From Flavobacterium daemonense (lineage in GTDB: Bacteria; Bacteroidota; Bacteroidia; Flavobacteriales; Flavobacteriaceae), in the NCBI RefSeq assembly GCF_007341385.1, contig NZ_VJYD01000019.1, forward strand, positions 1 through 64,000: a stretch of DNA of 64,000 bases, read 5' to 3'. Under the pieces are notes generated by a model. That model was not told the origin of the DNA. It worked only from the letters and a program-made list of their open reading frames with translations, and made no database searches. The position numbers were made by a program, and so were the translations under genes. This document shows, one piece after another, positions 18,348-26,688 of the stretch. How positions within the stretch are numbered: the first letter of the stretch is position 1; the number at the start of each line of letters is the position of its first letter.

Positions 18348-18380
18348 AGACCTGACAGGTTTTAAAAACCTGTCAAGTCT
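18348..18380. repeat. 33-bp palindrome, GACAGGTTTTAAAAACCTGTC type
   Basis: AGACCTGACAGG and CCTGTCAAGTCT arms around a TTTTAAAAA core, one mismatch. Related in plan to the palindrome at 8861-8887. Lies between the amidohydrolase and the L,D-transpeptidase. Confidence 0.8.
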
Positions 18381-18482
18381 AATCATGGATATCAAAATGT
18401 AAATCCCGAAACCAATTCAAAAAATTGTGTAACGCCTTTGCCCTATCCTATTTATAACTTTACTTTCATAAAAATACGAGCT

Positions 18483-19367
18483 ATGAAAAAGTTATATTAC
18501 TCCGCAAATGCCCTATTGATAATGATGTTGGTTTTACTAGGTTCTTGCAAGAAAAGCGAAACCGTACATTTATCTGAAAATAAAAAAGAAAGAAAAGTTG
18601 TTGAATATAAAAAACCGGCTTCAGCCATTTCGTACCAAATTCAAAATACAAAAGAATGGTTGAAAATGAACGAAGCTGACAGCACCAAAATGAATATTGT
18701 CTATGCTGTAAACAGAACCGATAAAGCCAATTTTAAAAAACTGGATTCTGTTGTGATTCCGGCAGATTTTAGTGGTGATTTGGTTTATTATATGCCATTT
18801 CCGCTTCATGTTTCCGCTTTACAGGACGTTTCAAAAATTATCATTTTTTCGTATCCAACGCAGACTTTTGGTGCATACGAAAACGGCGAATTAGTACGTA
18901 CAGGCCCAACAAACATGGGAAGAAAAAAAGATCCTAGTCCAACCGGATTATTTTTCACCAATTGGAAAGCCGAACAAACAACGAGTACATTTAATGACGA
19001 ATGGGATTTAAAATGGAATTTCAATATTGAAAATAAACTTGGTGTCGGTTTTCATCAATACGAATTGCCAGGTTATCCAGCATCGCATTCGTGTTTAAGA
19101 CTTCAAGAAAAAGATGCCAAATACCTTTACACTTTTGCTGACGAGTGGATTTTGAAAGACAAAGAAAATGTAAAAGTCAAAGGAACTCCGGTTGTAGTTT
19201 TTGGAAGTTATAATTTTGACGGACCAAAACCTTGGCTGCAATTAACCTCAGATCCAAAAGCTTTAAATATTTCAGAAAGCGAAATTGAAAGTCAGGTACA
19301 ACCGTTTTTAAGCGAGATTTTAGAAAACCAAAAACTCAGAGAAGCCGAGCCAAGTTCAACTATGTAA
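18483..19367 (+). CDS. L,D-transpeptidase (YkuD) family lipoprotein
   Basis: 294 residues from ATG 18483; the longer TTG frame from 18438 is discarded because residues 1-22 from this ATG make a perfect lipoprotein signal (LLGSC, Cys22). The YkuD catalytic domain is at about 115-240, with the upstream HQYELPG His and the catalytic ASHSCLRL. The usual motif is HGC; here it is HSC. Such enzymes form 3-3 crosslinks in peptidoglycan or attach proteins to it. Expected to be periplasmic and membrane anchored. A terminator follows at 19390-19432. Confidence 0.88.
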   Translation: MKKLYYSANALLIMMLVLLGSCKKSETVHLSENKKERKVVEYKKPASAISYQIQNTKEWLKMNEADSTKMNIVYAVNRTDKANFKKLDSVVIPADFSGDLVYYMPFPLHVSALQDVSKIIIFSYPTQTFGAYENGELVRTGPTNMGRKKDPSPTGLFFTNWKAEQTTSTFNDEWDLKWNFNIENKLGVGFHQYELPGYPASHSCLRLQEKDAKYLYTFADEWILKDKENVKVKGTPVVVFGSYNFDGPKPWLQLTSDPKALNISESEIESQVQPFLSEILENQKLREAEPSSTM

Positions 19368-19389
19368 AAAAAAAATAGTTTTATCATAT

Positions 19390-19432
19390 AAATCAGCTAA
19401 ACATTTAAAATAATGCTTAGCTGATTTTTTTT
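19390..19432 (+). terminator. Intrinsic terminator after the L,D-transpeptidase
   Basis: AAATCAGCTAA paired with TTAGCTGATTT, then a T-tract. Confidence 0.85.
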
Positions 19433-19459
19433 AAAAATTATCGAAAGCATGGAATATTT

Positions 19460-19510
19460 GGCTAAAGCCTTTCGCTCTATCCTCTTTAAACCTCCAGCTA
19501 AAGCTGGAGG
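19460..19510. repeat. Two-hairpin repeat, GGCTAAAGCC / CCTCCAGCTAAAGCTGGAGG
   Basis: Hairpin GGCTAAAGCC (19460-19469) and a perfect 20-bp palindrome (19491-19510) separated by a 21-base pyrimidine-rich spacer. The plan, two small hairpins with a conserved linker, is like the REP units at 54 kb but with unrelated sequence, so it is a second REP-like family. Only one copy is in this window. Confidence 0.65.
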
Positions 19511-19569
19511 CAATTCATACATTACATGATATTAAAATTACTATTTTCACTTAAAATCGTCGAATAGCA

Positions 19570-19713
19570 CCAAACATCAACCAAACATCAACCAAACATC
19601 AACCAAACATCAACAATAAGCAAAGAACCACAAACAACAAACCACAAACAACAAACCACAAACAAAAACCAACAAACAAAAACCAACAAACAATAAACAA
19701 CAAACAATAAACC
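19570..19713 (+). repeat. A/C-rich tandem repeats (11- and 14-bp units)
   Basis: Four exact tandem copies of CCAAACATCAA at 19570-19613 are followed by pairs of 14-bp units (AACCACAAACAACA, AAAAACCAACAAAC, AATAAACAACAAAC). The strand is almost free of G (two G in about 145 bases). No ORF. It occupies most of the 445-bp gap between the L,D-transpeptidase and tetR. Confidence 0.85.
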
Positions 19714-19758
19714 TAAGAATCTCAGCATCTTAGAACCTTAGAAACTTTAAAAAAAATA

Positions 19759-19780
19759 AATAAGCGAACATTCACTTATT
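19759..19780. promoter_or_regulatory. TetR-type palindromic operator
   Basis: A 22-bp near-perfect palindrome AATAAGCGAA-CA-TTCACTTATT with one mismatched pair. It ends 5 bp before the -7 box, covering the expected -33 region, as an autorepressor site would. The sequence is typical of TetR/AcrR operators. Inferred to be bound by the downstream TetR protein. Confidence 0.8.
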
Positions 19781-19785
19781 ATTCA

Positions 19786-19793
19786 TATCTTTG
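19786..19793 (+). promoter_or_regulatory. -7 box TATCTTTG for tetR
   Basis: Perfect TAnnTTTG box; start codon 19 bases after the final G. Confidence 0.65.
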
Positions 19794-19812
19794 TACTCTA
19801 ATTGAGAAAACA

Positions 19813-20403
19813 ATGAGAACAAGGGATACAAATAAAGAAGAAATTGTAAAGCAAAAAGCCATTGAAATGCTGGTTTCGCAAGGTGTTGAAGGTTTCGGAA
19901 TGAATCGACTGGCTAAAGAATGTGGTGTTTCTGTAGCGACACTATATATTTATTATTCGGATAAAGAAGATTTGATTAAGAAAATTGGACGCGAAATAGG
20001 TCAAAATTTCTTTGATGAAATGTTGGCGGATTTTTCCTCAGAAATGTCTTTTGTTGATGGATTACGAAAACAATGGGAAAACCGTTCGAGATTTGTCATT
20101 AACCATATGCTTGAAACTACTTGTTTTGAACTCTTAAAACATTCTACTTATGCAGAGGCCATTCTTTCAGAAATCACATCAGATTTTAGAAACGAAATGG
20201 AAAGATTCATTACAAAATCCATTGAAAAAAAAGAACTTCTACCTATGACTTTCGAAGTTTTTTGGAGCATTGCTTATGGTTCTCTTTATTCACTTTTAGA
20301 ACTTCATAGAGAAGGCAAATCAATGTCGGGAGAACCTTTTGTTTTTACAGAACAAATTAGAAATGAAGCTTTTAATTTGGTTTTAAAAGCACTTATTCCC
20401 TAG
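19813..20403 (+). CDS. TetR/AcrR family transcriptional regulator
   Basis: 196 residues. The N-terminal helix-turn-helix is clear (about 10-55: IVKQKAIEMLVSQG, GMNRLAKECGVSVATLYIYY). The C-terminal ligand domain is variable, as usual. It sits behind a 22-bp palindrome that overlaps its own promoter, and 60 bp before a Tet(X)-like flavin monooxygenase, so it most likely represses both and is relieved by a small hydrophobic or aromatic ligand, perhaps a substrate of the monooxygenase. Confidence 0.9.
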   Translation: MRTRDTNKEEIVKQKAIEMLVSQGVEGFGMNRLAKECGVSVATLYIYYSDKEDLIKKIGREIGQNFFDEMLADFSSEMSFVDGLRKQWENRSRFVINHMLETTCFELLKHSTYAEAILSEITSDFRNEMERFITKSIEKKELLPMTFEVFWSIAYGSLYSLLELHREGKSMSGEPFVFTEQIRNEAFNLVLKALIP

Positions 20404-20463
20404 TAAAAAAATATCAATTACAATATTAATTACAATATCAATTAAAATATAAAATACAATAGA

Positions 20464-21609
20464 ATGAAAACTTCACTTATAGACAATAAAAAAATCGCCA
20501 TTATTGGTGGCGGACCGGTCGGACTTACAACTGCTAGAATTTTACAAATTAATGGCGCTGATGTAACTGTTTATGAAAGAGATGCCAATGCTCAAGCCAG
20601 AACTTCGGGAGGAACTCTTGATATTCATTCTGATTCCGGTCAATATGCGATTCAGAAAGCTGGATTGATGGAAGAATTTTACAAACACGCGCGCCCAACT
20701 GGCGAGAAAATGGCTGATATGCATGGAAATATCAATGCTGATGAAATGCCAAACGAAACAAACGCATATTCAAGACCAGAAATTGACCGCAACGATCTTC
20801 GAAAAATTATGTTGGAAAATCTTCAAGAAAATACCGTTGTTTGGGACAGTCAATTAACAAATATTGAAAGAGAAGAAAATCAATATATTTTAGAATTCAA
20901 AAACGGAACAACAGCAAAAGCCGATTTTGTAATTGTAGCAAATGGCGGAAGATCAAATGCGCGAAAATTTGTAAGCGATCAAGAACCGCAACTTTCTGGA
21001 ACTTATATTATTCAGGGAGAAATTGTAAATCCAGATCAGGATTATCCAGAATTCAAACCGAAATACGGAAATGGAAATGTCATGGCAATGGGCGAACAAA
21101 AAATGTTTTATACACATACCATGAGCGACGGTTCTTTGCATTTTGGAGTTTCTTTTAAAGCCAATGAAGAATGGGTTAAAAATCACGGAATCAATTTTGA
21201 AGATGACAAAACTGTAATTGCTTTTTTAAATGAAATGTTTAAAAACTGGAGTGATGATTACAAAAAATTCTTTGCCGTTTCAACTGAATTCTCTGGTTTG
21301 CCATTACGATTATTTTCATTGGAAAAACCTTGGAAAAAACATTCAAATATTACACTTGTTGGCGATGCCGCACACTTAATGCCTCCATTTGCAGGCGAAG
21401 GCGTAAATATGGGATTGTATGATGCGTTTCATCTAACCGAAAATCTGACGAACGGAAAATTTGAAACAATCGACGAAGCAATTGCTGATTATGAGAAAAA
21501 AATGTTTGGCTATGCTTTAGAGGCGCAACGCATGACAAAAAAAATGGAAGATTTGCTACATTCTGATATTTCTGCGGAAGATATTTTGAATAGCCGAATT
21601 GATATCTAA
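20464..21609 (+). CDS. FAD-dependent monooxygenase, Tet(X)-like tetracycline destructase family
   Basis: 381 residues. FAD motifs: GGGPVG at 15-20, RNDLR near 109, and GDAAHLMPPFAGEGVN near 296. Similarity to remembered Tet(X) runs the whole length (GGTLDIHSDSGQ, SRPEIDRNDLR, DGSLHFGVSF). Residues aligned with Tet(X) substrate contacts Gln192 and His234 are kept (Q184, H226), but the position of Arg213 reads Val (V206), so substrate choice may differ. Family members hydroxylate tetracyclines or other aromatics with NADPH and O2. Downstream of tetR in the same transcript; the 60-bp gap carries AT-rich direct repeats. Confidence 0.85.
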   Translation: MKTSLIDNKKIAIIGGGPVGLTTARILQINGADVTVYERDANAQARTSGGTLDIHSDSGQYAIQKAGLMEEFYKHARPTGEKMADMHGNINADEMPNETNAYSRPEIDRNDLRKIMLENLQENTVVWDSQLTNIEREENQYILEFKNGTTAKADFVIVANGGRSNARKFVSDQEPQLSGTYIIQGEIVNPDQDYPEFKPKYGNGNVMAMGEQKMFYTHTMSDGSLHFGVSFKANEEWVKNHGINFEDDKTVIAFLNEMFKNWSDDYKKFFAVSTEFSGLPLRLFSLEKPWKKHSNITLVGDAAHLMPPFAGEGVNMGLYDAFHLTENLTNGKFETIDEAIADYEKKMFGYALEAQRMTKKMEDLLHSDISAEDILNSRIDI

Positions 21610-21627
21610 CATCAAAAAATGAAATAA

Positions 21628-21660
21628 AAAAAGGCGTAAGAATTAAATCTTACGCCTTTT
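21628..21660. terminator. Bidirectional terminator between the Tet(X)-like gene and guaB
   Basis: AAAAGGCGTAAG paired with CTTACGCCTTTT, with A-run upstream and T-run downstream, placed between convergent genes. Confidence 0.9.
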
Positions 21661-21682
21661 ACTTTTATATAAAAGCTAAAAA

Positions 21683-23155
21683 TTATCTAGAATAATTTGG
21701 AGCTTCTTTTGTAATAGTTACGTTGTGTGGATGACTTTCAGTGATTCCACTAGAAGTGATTCTAACAAAACGTCCCGTTTCTTGTAAAGTCGGAATGTCT
21801 TTTGAACCACAGTATCCCATTCCGGCACGTAGACCTCCAATAAACTGAAGCATACTTTCGTTTAATTCGCCTTTATAAGGAACACGTCCAACAATTCCTT
21901 CTGGAACTAATTTTTTGACATCATCTTCAACATCTTGAAAATAACGGTCTTTTGAACCTGTTTGCATAGCTTCAACAGAACCCATTCCGCGGTATGACTT
22001 GAATTTTCTTCCTTCGAAAATAATTGTTTCTCCTGGAGATTCTTTAGTTCCCGCTAATAATGAACCTAACATTACACAATCAGCACCTGCTGCGATTGCT
22101 TTCGGAATATCTCCTGTATAGCGAATTCCACCATCAGCAATTACAGGAACTCCAGTTCCTTTGATAGCCGCAGCAACTTCTAAAACTGCTGAAAATTGAG
22201 GAAAACCAACACCTGCAACGATACGAGTTGTACAGATAGAACCAGGTCCGATTCCAACTTTTACACCATCGGCACCATTTTCTACTAAATATTTAGCAGC
22301 TTCTGGCGTTGCGATGTTTCCAACAATTACATCTATTTGAGGGAATTTAGATTTTACTTCTTTCAATGTGTTTACCACACCTTCTGTATGTCCGTGAGCG
22401 GTATCGATAATGATTGCGTCAACACCTGCATTTACCAAAGCTTCAGCTCTTTGAACAGCATCGCCAGTAACTCCAATAGCGGCAGCAACTCTTAAACGTC
22501 CAAAAGAATCTTTATTTGCGATTGGTTTTTGAGTCAGTTTTGTAATATCTCTAAAAGTGATCAAACCAACTAATTCGTTTTTATCGTTTACAACAGGAAG
22601 TTTTTCAATTTTATGACCTTGCAATACAACTTCTGCTTGCTGTAATGAAGTTCCTTCAGAAACCGTAACTAAGTTTTGGCTTGTCATTACCTCAGCGATT
22701 GGTCTTGCTCCGTTTTTCTCGAAACGCAAGTCACGATTGGTTACAATTCCTTTAAGAATTTTGTTTTCATCAACGATTGGAATACCTCCAATACCGAATT
22801 CTTTCATTGCATTTTTTGCGTCTGCAATTGTCGAAGTCATTGGCAAAGTTACCGGATCGATAATCATTCCAGCCTCTGCACGTTTTACTTTTCTAACTTT
22901 CCCAGCTTGCTGCTCGATAGTCATATTTTTATGTAAAACACCTATTCCGCCTTCTTGCGCCATAGCAATAGCCATTGCACTTTCCGTTACTGTATCCATA
23001 GCTGCAGATACAATTGGAACATTTAATGTGATGTTTCTTGAGAATTTTGATTTGATACTCACTTCGCGAGGAAGCACATTCGAGTAGTTAGGTACTAATA
23101 ATACATCGTCGTAAGTTAAACCTTCGCCGATAATCTTGGAGTTGTGTGCTATCAT
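21683..23155 (-). CDS. guaB: Inosine-5'-monophosphate dehydrogenase
   Basis: 490 residues, full length. The TIM barrel starts with [13 protein letters not shown]; two CBS domains lie at about 95-205; the catalytic loop [17 protein letters not shown] carries the active Cys near 305; the flap with YRGMGS and RYFQ follows. It oxidises IMP to XMP with NAD+, committing to GMP. The transcript from the -7 box at 23182-23189 would begin at a 5' hairpin (GCAATT-8-AATTGC, 23159-23178) that ends three bases before the ATG. Confidence 0.97.
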   Translation of the reverse strand: MIAHNSKIIGEGLTYDDVLLVPNYSNVLPREVSIKSKFSRNITLNVPIVSAAMDTVTESAMAIAMAQEGGIGVLHKNMTIEQQAGKVRKVKRAEAGMIIDPVTLPMTSTIADAKNAMKEFGIGGIPIVDENKILKGIVTNRDLRFEKNGARPIAEVMTSQNLVTVSEGTSLQQAEVVLQGHKIEKLPVVNDKNELVGLITFRDITKLTQKPIANKDSFGRLRVAAAIGVTGDAVQRAEALVNAGVDAIIIDTAHGHTEGVVNTLKEVKSKFPQIDVIVGNIATPEAAKYLVENGADGVKVGIGPGSICTTRIVAGVGFPQFSAVLEVAAAIKGTGVPVIADGGIRYTGDIPKAIAAGADCVMLGSLLAGTKESPGETIIFEGRKFKSYRGMGSVEAMQTGSKDRYFQDVEDDVKKLVPEGIVGRVPYKGELNESMLQFIGGLRAGMGYCGSKDIPTLQETGRFVRITSSGITESHPHNVTITKEAPNYSR

Positions 23156-23181
23156 GGTGCAATTTCTAGTTGAATTGCGTG

Positions 23182-23189
23182 CAAATATA
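23182..23189 (-). promoter_or_regulatory. -7 box TATATTTG for guaB
   Basis: Read on the minus strand, perfect TAnnTTTG, 26 bases before the guaB start codon. Confidence 0.65.
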
Positions 23190-23320
23190 GTGAATAAATT
23201 GCTAACTTGAATACTAACTAATTCATAAAATTGTATTTACATGAATTGCCTTACAAAACCGAGCAAACTAGCCCAGATGGAAATGGAAAGCCACGAAAAG
23301 CTAAAAAGCATTTTTTTTCT

Positions 23321-23358
23321 GGTTTAAAAAAGCGACCAACGGAAGCTCTTTTTAAACC
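23321..23358. repeat. Hairpin in the DUF5723-guaB gap
   Basis: GGTTTAAAAA (23321-23330) pairs with TTTTTAAACC (23349-23358). The surrounding 276-bp gap (23156-23431) otherwise holds the guaB promoter, an AGCCCAGATGGAAATGG segment resembling intergenic sequences common in flavobacteria, and no gene. Confidence 0.5.
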
Positions 23359-23431
23359 TTGAAAAAAAGTTTTTTAGATTGAGTGCTTGAAATGTAAAGC
23401 TGGATTTTGCTTCTAATAATTATTTTAAAAA

Positions 23432-24832
23432 CTACTCTTCTTTGTCTTGAAAAACAAAATTTAAACCAATCTGAAACGCTGCACTGCTGGCTTTTGAGAC
23501 ATCTTTATATTCTAATACATTATTTGCCAATGCATAGATATTAAGTTTCCAGATGGTACCTGAAAGTCCGAGTCCGATGTTTTTGTTGGAAAATGAATCA
23601 ACTGTATAAGTGGCTTTTACATCTAACTTTTCAAAAATATTTCGTTTGTAAAAAGCTGTTAATGCTACAAGTGGTTCTCTTGGCGCGGTCATTGCAAAAA
23701 ACTGAATTCCGGCCGCATTTTTGTAGCGTTCTGTGACGTGTCCGTGACAATTACATTCTTCATCTGAGCGGGATTTTCCAAAGGAATATTCGACTGAAGT
23801 GTAAATTTTTGTTGGACGCCAAGTTGTATATTTATTATATAAAGTATCTCTCGGAATCGCTTTTTTAAATTCATCAAAAACATTTTCTGGATCGTTTTGA
23901 TTCGTAAAATCCGGATTTGCACCTTTATATTGATAAGTTCCTTTGTAGGTCAAGGTTTCAATATCTTTTGACTGTCTCACAAAACCGAGATCAATTATAC
24001 TTCCTGTCACCTGAAGATTTTCTTTTAAATAATATGTTACACCGGCATCCAGACCTAGACCTAAACTTCCGTTGAAAAAAGTATTATGGGCAATATCGCG
24101 TACAATATTTCCATCATATTCATCTTTTGTAAAAGAGGAAAGCCCTGAGGTTTTGAGTTCTAAATTTGAAGAAATAATTTGGTTGTACAGATTTGGAGTT
24201 CCCGGTTCTTGGCCTGTATAAATATAGCCCGAATTATGAACCGAAACGGCGTTTGCACCGCTTGAATAGATTTTGGCACGACCTCCAAGCACTAATTTGT
24301 CATTCATTTTTTTATGAAAACCTACGTGAAAAACCGAAAGCACCTCGGCCTTAACACTGAGATCATCTAGATGAAATGCTTTTCCGATATAATCTTTATT
24401 TCCGTCTAAAGCCAATATTGCCAAGTCTTTTGGCATGTACATAAAAAAGTCAAATTCCTGATAAACGCCAAACGAAACATACGAACGGCTTTCTGTCCCT
24501 CCTACTCTAAAGCCGCCCGAAAAAACTTCCAGTTGCTCGTTTGTAACCACTTTGTCGTTTCTTGAAGATTTATTGACAACGTCTCTCACTTTTTGATTAA
24601 AATCGACACCGTTTTTTGCAAATAAATCGTAAGCCGCAAAACTGCTTGATCCAGCATTTAACGAGACTCCAGACAATAAGGGAAAACCAAAATAAAATTT
24701 ATAAGAAACATCGGCACCGGGATTTACCAGTGAAGCTTGCAGAATTGTAGTGAAATTGTACAGCACTTCTTTATTTTGAGAAAAACAAGAAAACTGCAAA
24801 AGAAGCCCCAAAACTAAATATTTTATCCTCAT
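23432..24832 (-). CDS. DUF5723 family outer-membrane beta-barrel protein
   Basis: 466 residues with a signal peptide (cleavage near CFSQ, residue 19). The rest is rich in alternating aromatic strands typical of an outer-membrane barrel, and the N-terminal segment (LQASLVNPG) and the end (FQIGLNFVFQDKEE) fit DUF5723 proteins. Function unknown. It overlaps the upstream lipoprotein gene by 4 bp (ATGA), so the two are translated together and may form an envelope pair. Confidence 0.75.
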   Translation of the reverse strand: MRIKYLVLGLLLQFSCFSQNKEVLYNFTTILQASLVNPGADVSYKFYFGFPLLSGVSLNAGSSSFAAYDLFAKNGVDFNQKVRDVVNKSSRNDKVVTNEQLEVFSGGFRVGGTESRSYVSFGVYQEFDFFMYMPKDLAILALDGNKDYIGKAFHLDDLSVKAEVLSVFHVGFHKKMNDKLVLGGRAKIYSSGANAVSVHNSGYIYTGQEPGTPNLYNQIISSNLELKTSGLSSFTKDEYDGNIVRDIAHNTFFNGSLGLGLDAGVTYYLKENLQVTGSIIDLGFVRQSKDIETLTYKGTYQYKGANPDFTNQNDPENVFDEFKKAIPRDTLYNKYTTWRPTKIYTSVEYSFGKSRSDEECNCHGHVTERYKNAAGIQFFAMTAPREPLVALTAFYKRNIFEKLDVKATYTVDSFSNKNIGLGLSGTIWKLNIYALANNVLEYKDVSKASSAAFQIGLNFVFQDKEE

Positions 24833-25383
24833 TGGATCGTAAAATAAGCTGTTGCACTTGATCTAAACTTTAAATTTCCTAAACTGCTTTGATCTAGCGG
24901 AGTTCCAGAAGCCATTAGGACAATAAAACCAATTTGCTCGGTTTGTTTTAAAAGTTCTAATCTTTGATTTTCAAAAACTTCAGTAGGATATTTAATAACA
25001 TTTGAGGTTCCTGTATAGGCGGGAACACTAAATGTTTTGGTTATTAGGACTTGATTTTTAGAATTCAAGAACAGCATGTTTACTACAAAACTGCGCTGAA
25101 TATTGTTTTCAATTTCGACATCAAATTCAGCTTTTGACAAATAATCACGAAAAAACTGTTTTTTGAAAATGTCAAAATCTCTGGAATCAAATATAATCTG
25201 ATTGCCTCCGCTATTTGTCAATTTATTGGCAGGAACATCAAAATAGGCCAAATTTGCAACATAAGCAGGTTCCAGTTTCAAATCTTTTGCCTGATTAAAG
25301 TCTAAATCACTCGAGCAGGAAAACAGTAGAAAAACTAGTAAAAATAGACTTGAAATTTTATTTGAAAAGCTGTGTTTCATCAC
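24829..25383 (-). CDS. Hypothetical lipoprotein
   Basis: 184 residues. A lipoprotein signal ends at LLFSCS (Cys about 23). No known domain recognised. The remaining ~160 residues look like a single beta-rich domain. It is the first gene of a two-gene unit with the DUF5723 barrel (4-bp overlap), suggesting a periplasmic or surface accessory to that barrel. MM at the start leaves a one-codon ambiguity (25383 or 25380). Confidence 0.7.
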   Translation of the reverse strand: MMKHSFSNKISSLFLLVFLLFSCSSDLDFNQAKDLKLEPAYVANLAYFDVPANKLTNSGGNQIIFDSRDFDIFKKQFFRDYLSKAEFDVEIENNIQRSFVVNMLFLNSKNQVLITKTFSVPAYTGTSNVIKYPTEVFENQRLELLKQTEQIGFIVLMASGTPLDQSSLGNLKFRSSATAYFTIQ

Positions 25384-25459
25384 AAATTTTATATCAATAA
25401 TAAATGCAAACTTTTATAGTCGCAACCATGATCTAAAGTAAGTAAAATATAATTACTTA

Positions 25460-26326
25460 TTAATGAAACTTACCAAATAATTTTGAAGCCTCGTTATAAG
25501 CGCTTTCGAAACTTAAAGAATTGAGTCCCGTTATTTTTTTATTGGCTGTAAAATATGAAACCAGTTTTTCCGTCGGCATATTTCCCGTCAATTTATCTGT
25601 TGCCATCGGGCAGCCACCAAATCCTTGAATTGCACCGTCAAAACGGGTACAGCCTGCTTTTGCCGCCGCATCAATTTTTTCGAACCAGGTTTCTGGAGTG
25701 GTATGCAAATGCGCACCAAACTCAATATGAGGGTATTTCGGAATCAAATTAGAGAAAAGATAGGTTATGACTTCTGGCGTTGAACTTCCTACAGTATCTG
25801 AAAGCGATAGAATTTTAACGCCCATGCCGGCCAATTTTTCGGTCCACTCGCCTACTATTTCAATATTCCAAGGATCTCCGTAGGGATTTCCAAAACCCAT
25901 TGAAAGATAGGTCACCACTTCTTTGTTTTTTTTATCGGCAATGTTTAGAATTTCTTCTAAAGTCACTAAAGATTCGGCGATGGTTTTATGCGTATTACGC
26001 ATCTGAAAATTTTCGGATATCGAAAAAGGAAATCCTAAATATTGAATAGATTCAAATTCTGATGCCAAAGCCGCGCCTTGTGTATTGGCAATAATAGAAA
26101 GCAATTTGCTTGAAGTCTGAGAAAGATCAAGTTGTGCCAAAACTTCGGCGGTATCCTGCATTTGCGGAATTGCTTTTGGAGAAACAAAACTTCCAAAATC
26201 AATGGTATCAAAACCTACACGAAGCAATGCCTGAATATAAGTAACCTTGTTTTTTGTTGGAATAAAATCCTTGATGCCTTGCATAGCATCTCGCGGACAT
26301 TCGATAATCTTGATTTCTTTATTCAA
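25460..26326 (-). CDS. Hydroxymethylglutaryl-CoA lyase
   Basis: 288 residues from a TTG start at 26326. HMGL-like TIM barrel: IIECPRDAMQG near 6 carries the catalytic Arg, FGAHLHTT near 205 the metal His pair, and GCTRFDGAIQGFGGCPMA near 230-245 the active Cys loop. It cleaves HMG-CoA to acetoacetate and acetyl-CoA, the end of leucine breakdown. An open frame continues upstream to 26542, but that part lacks homology and runs through an interspersed palindrome, so it is not accepted. It may serve the same route as the leucine-type dehydrogenase at 39.9 kb. Confidence 0.88.
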   Translation of the reverse strand: MNKEIKIIECPRDAMQGIKDFIPTKNKVTYIQALLRVGFDTIDFGSFVSPKAIPQMQDTAEVLAQLDLSQTSSKLLSIIANTQGAALASEFESIQYLGFPFSISENFQMRNTHKTIAESLVTLEEILNIADKKNKEVVTYLSMGFGNPYGDPWNIEIVGEWTEKLAGMGVKILSLSDTVGSSTPEVITYLFSNLIPKYPHIEFGAHLHTTPETWFEKIDAAAKAGCTRFDGAIQGFGGCPMATDKLTGNMPTEKLVSYFTANKKITGLNSLSFESAYNEASKLFGKFH

Positions 26327-26480
26327 AACTTTTTCTTTTGTAAAGGCTAAGTTAGTTTCTTTTTTAAAGAAATAAAAATTATGTTTTTGAAACCATATAA
26401 GGAATGTAAGTTCATTTAAAACTAACTTGGCAATATTCGTTAGAAAACGCATTCTTTTTCCAATATAGTAGATTCTCTTT

Positions 26481-26513
26481 GTATAGACGCACTGCTGTGC
26501 GCCTCTACGATAC
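26481..26513. repeat. Palindrome with GACGCACTGCTGTGCGCC core
   Basis: GTATAGACGCAC and GTGCGCCTCTACGATAC arms around TGCT. Resembles an interspersed palindrome I associate with flavobacterial intergenic DNA. It lies between HMG-CoA lyase and the SatD operator sites. Confidence 0.65.
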
Positions 26514-26553
26514 GCTACATGAATGATTACGCAAAACTGCAATAATACAAATA

Positions 26554-26627
26554 ATTACTTAAAAACGTAATAACTAAAAATATTACCTAAAAACGTAATA
26601 ACTAAAAATATTACCTAAAAACGTAAT
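26554..26627. promoter_or_regulatory. Three evenly spaced operator-like sites, ATTAC-N8-GTAAT
   Basis: Sites at 26554-26571, 26582-26599 and 26610-26627, each an 18-bp inverted repeat (ATTAC and GTAAT around yTAAAAAC), placed exactly 28 bp apart with a conserved AACTAAAAAT linker. The last one ends 16 bp before the -7 box of the SatD gene, over its -33 region. The likely binder is the SatD protein itself, which has a helix-turn-helix, but that is inference. Confidence 0.75.
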
Positions 26628-26643
26628 AATAAATTTTATTCCG

Positions 26644-26651
26644 TATATTTG
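26644..26651 (+). promoter_or_regulatory. -7 box TATATTTG for the SatD-DUF3307 operon
   Basis: Perfect TAnnTTTG box directly after the operator array; start codon 37 bases downstream of the final G. Confidence 0.65.
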
Positions 26652-26688
26652 TAATAGAAAATTTATTATTTTTTAATTATATTTGGTT

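Noticed and set aside
18438-18482. TTG start for the L,D-transpeptidase
   Set aside because: It would bury the lipoprotein signal that begins at ATG 18483.
22676-23087. Plus-strand ORFs opposite guaB
   Set aside because: Antisense shadows of a strongly supported IMP dehydrogenase gene.
26327-26542. 72-residue N-terminal extension of HMG-CoA lyase
   Set aside because: No similarity to the family, and it runs across an interspersed palindrome; the TTG at 26326 gives the normal length.
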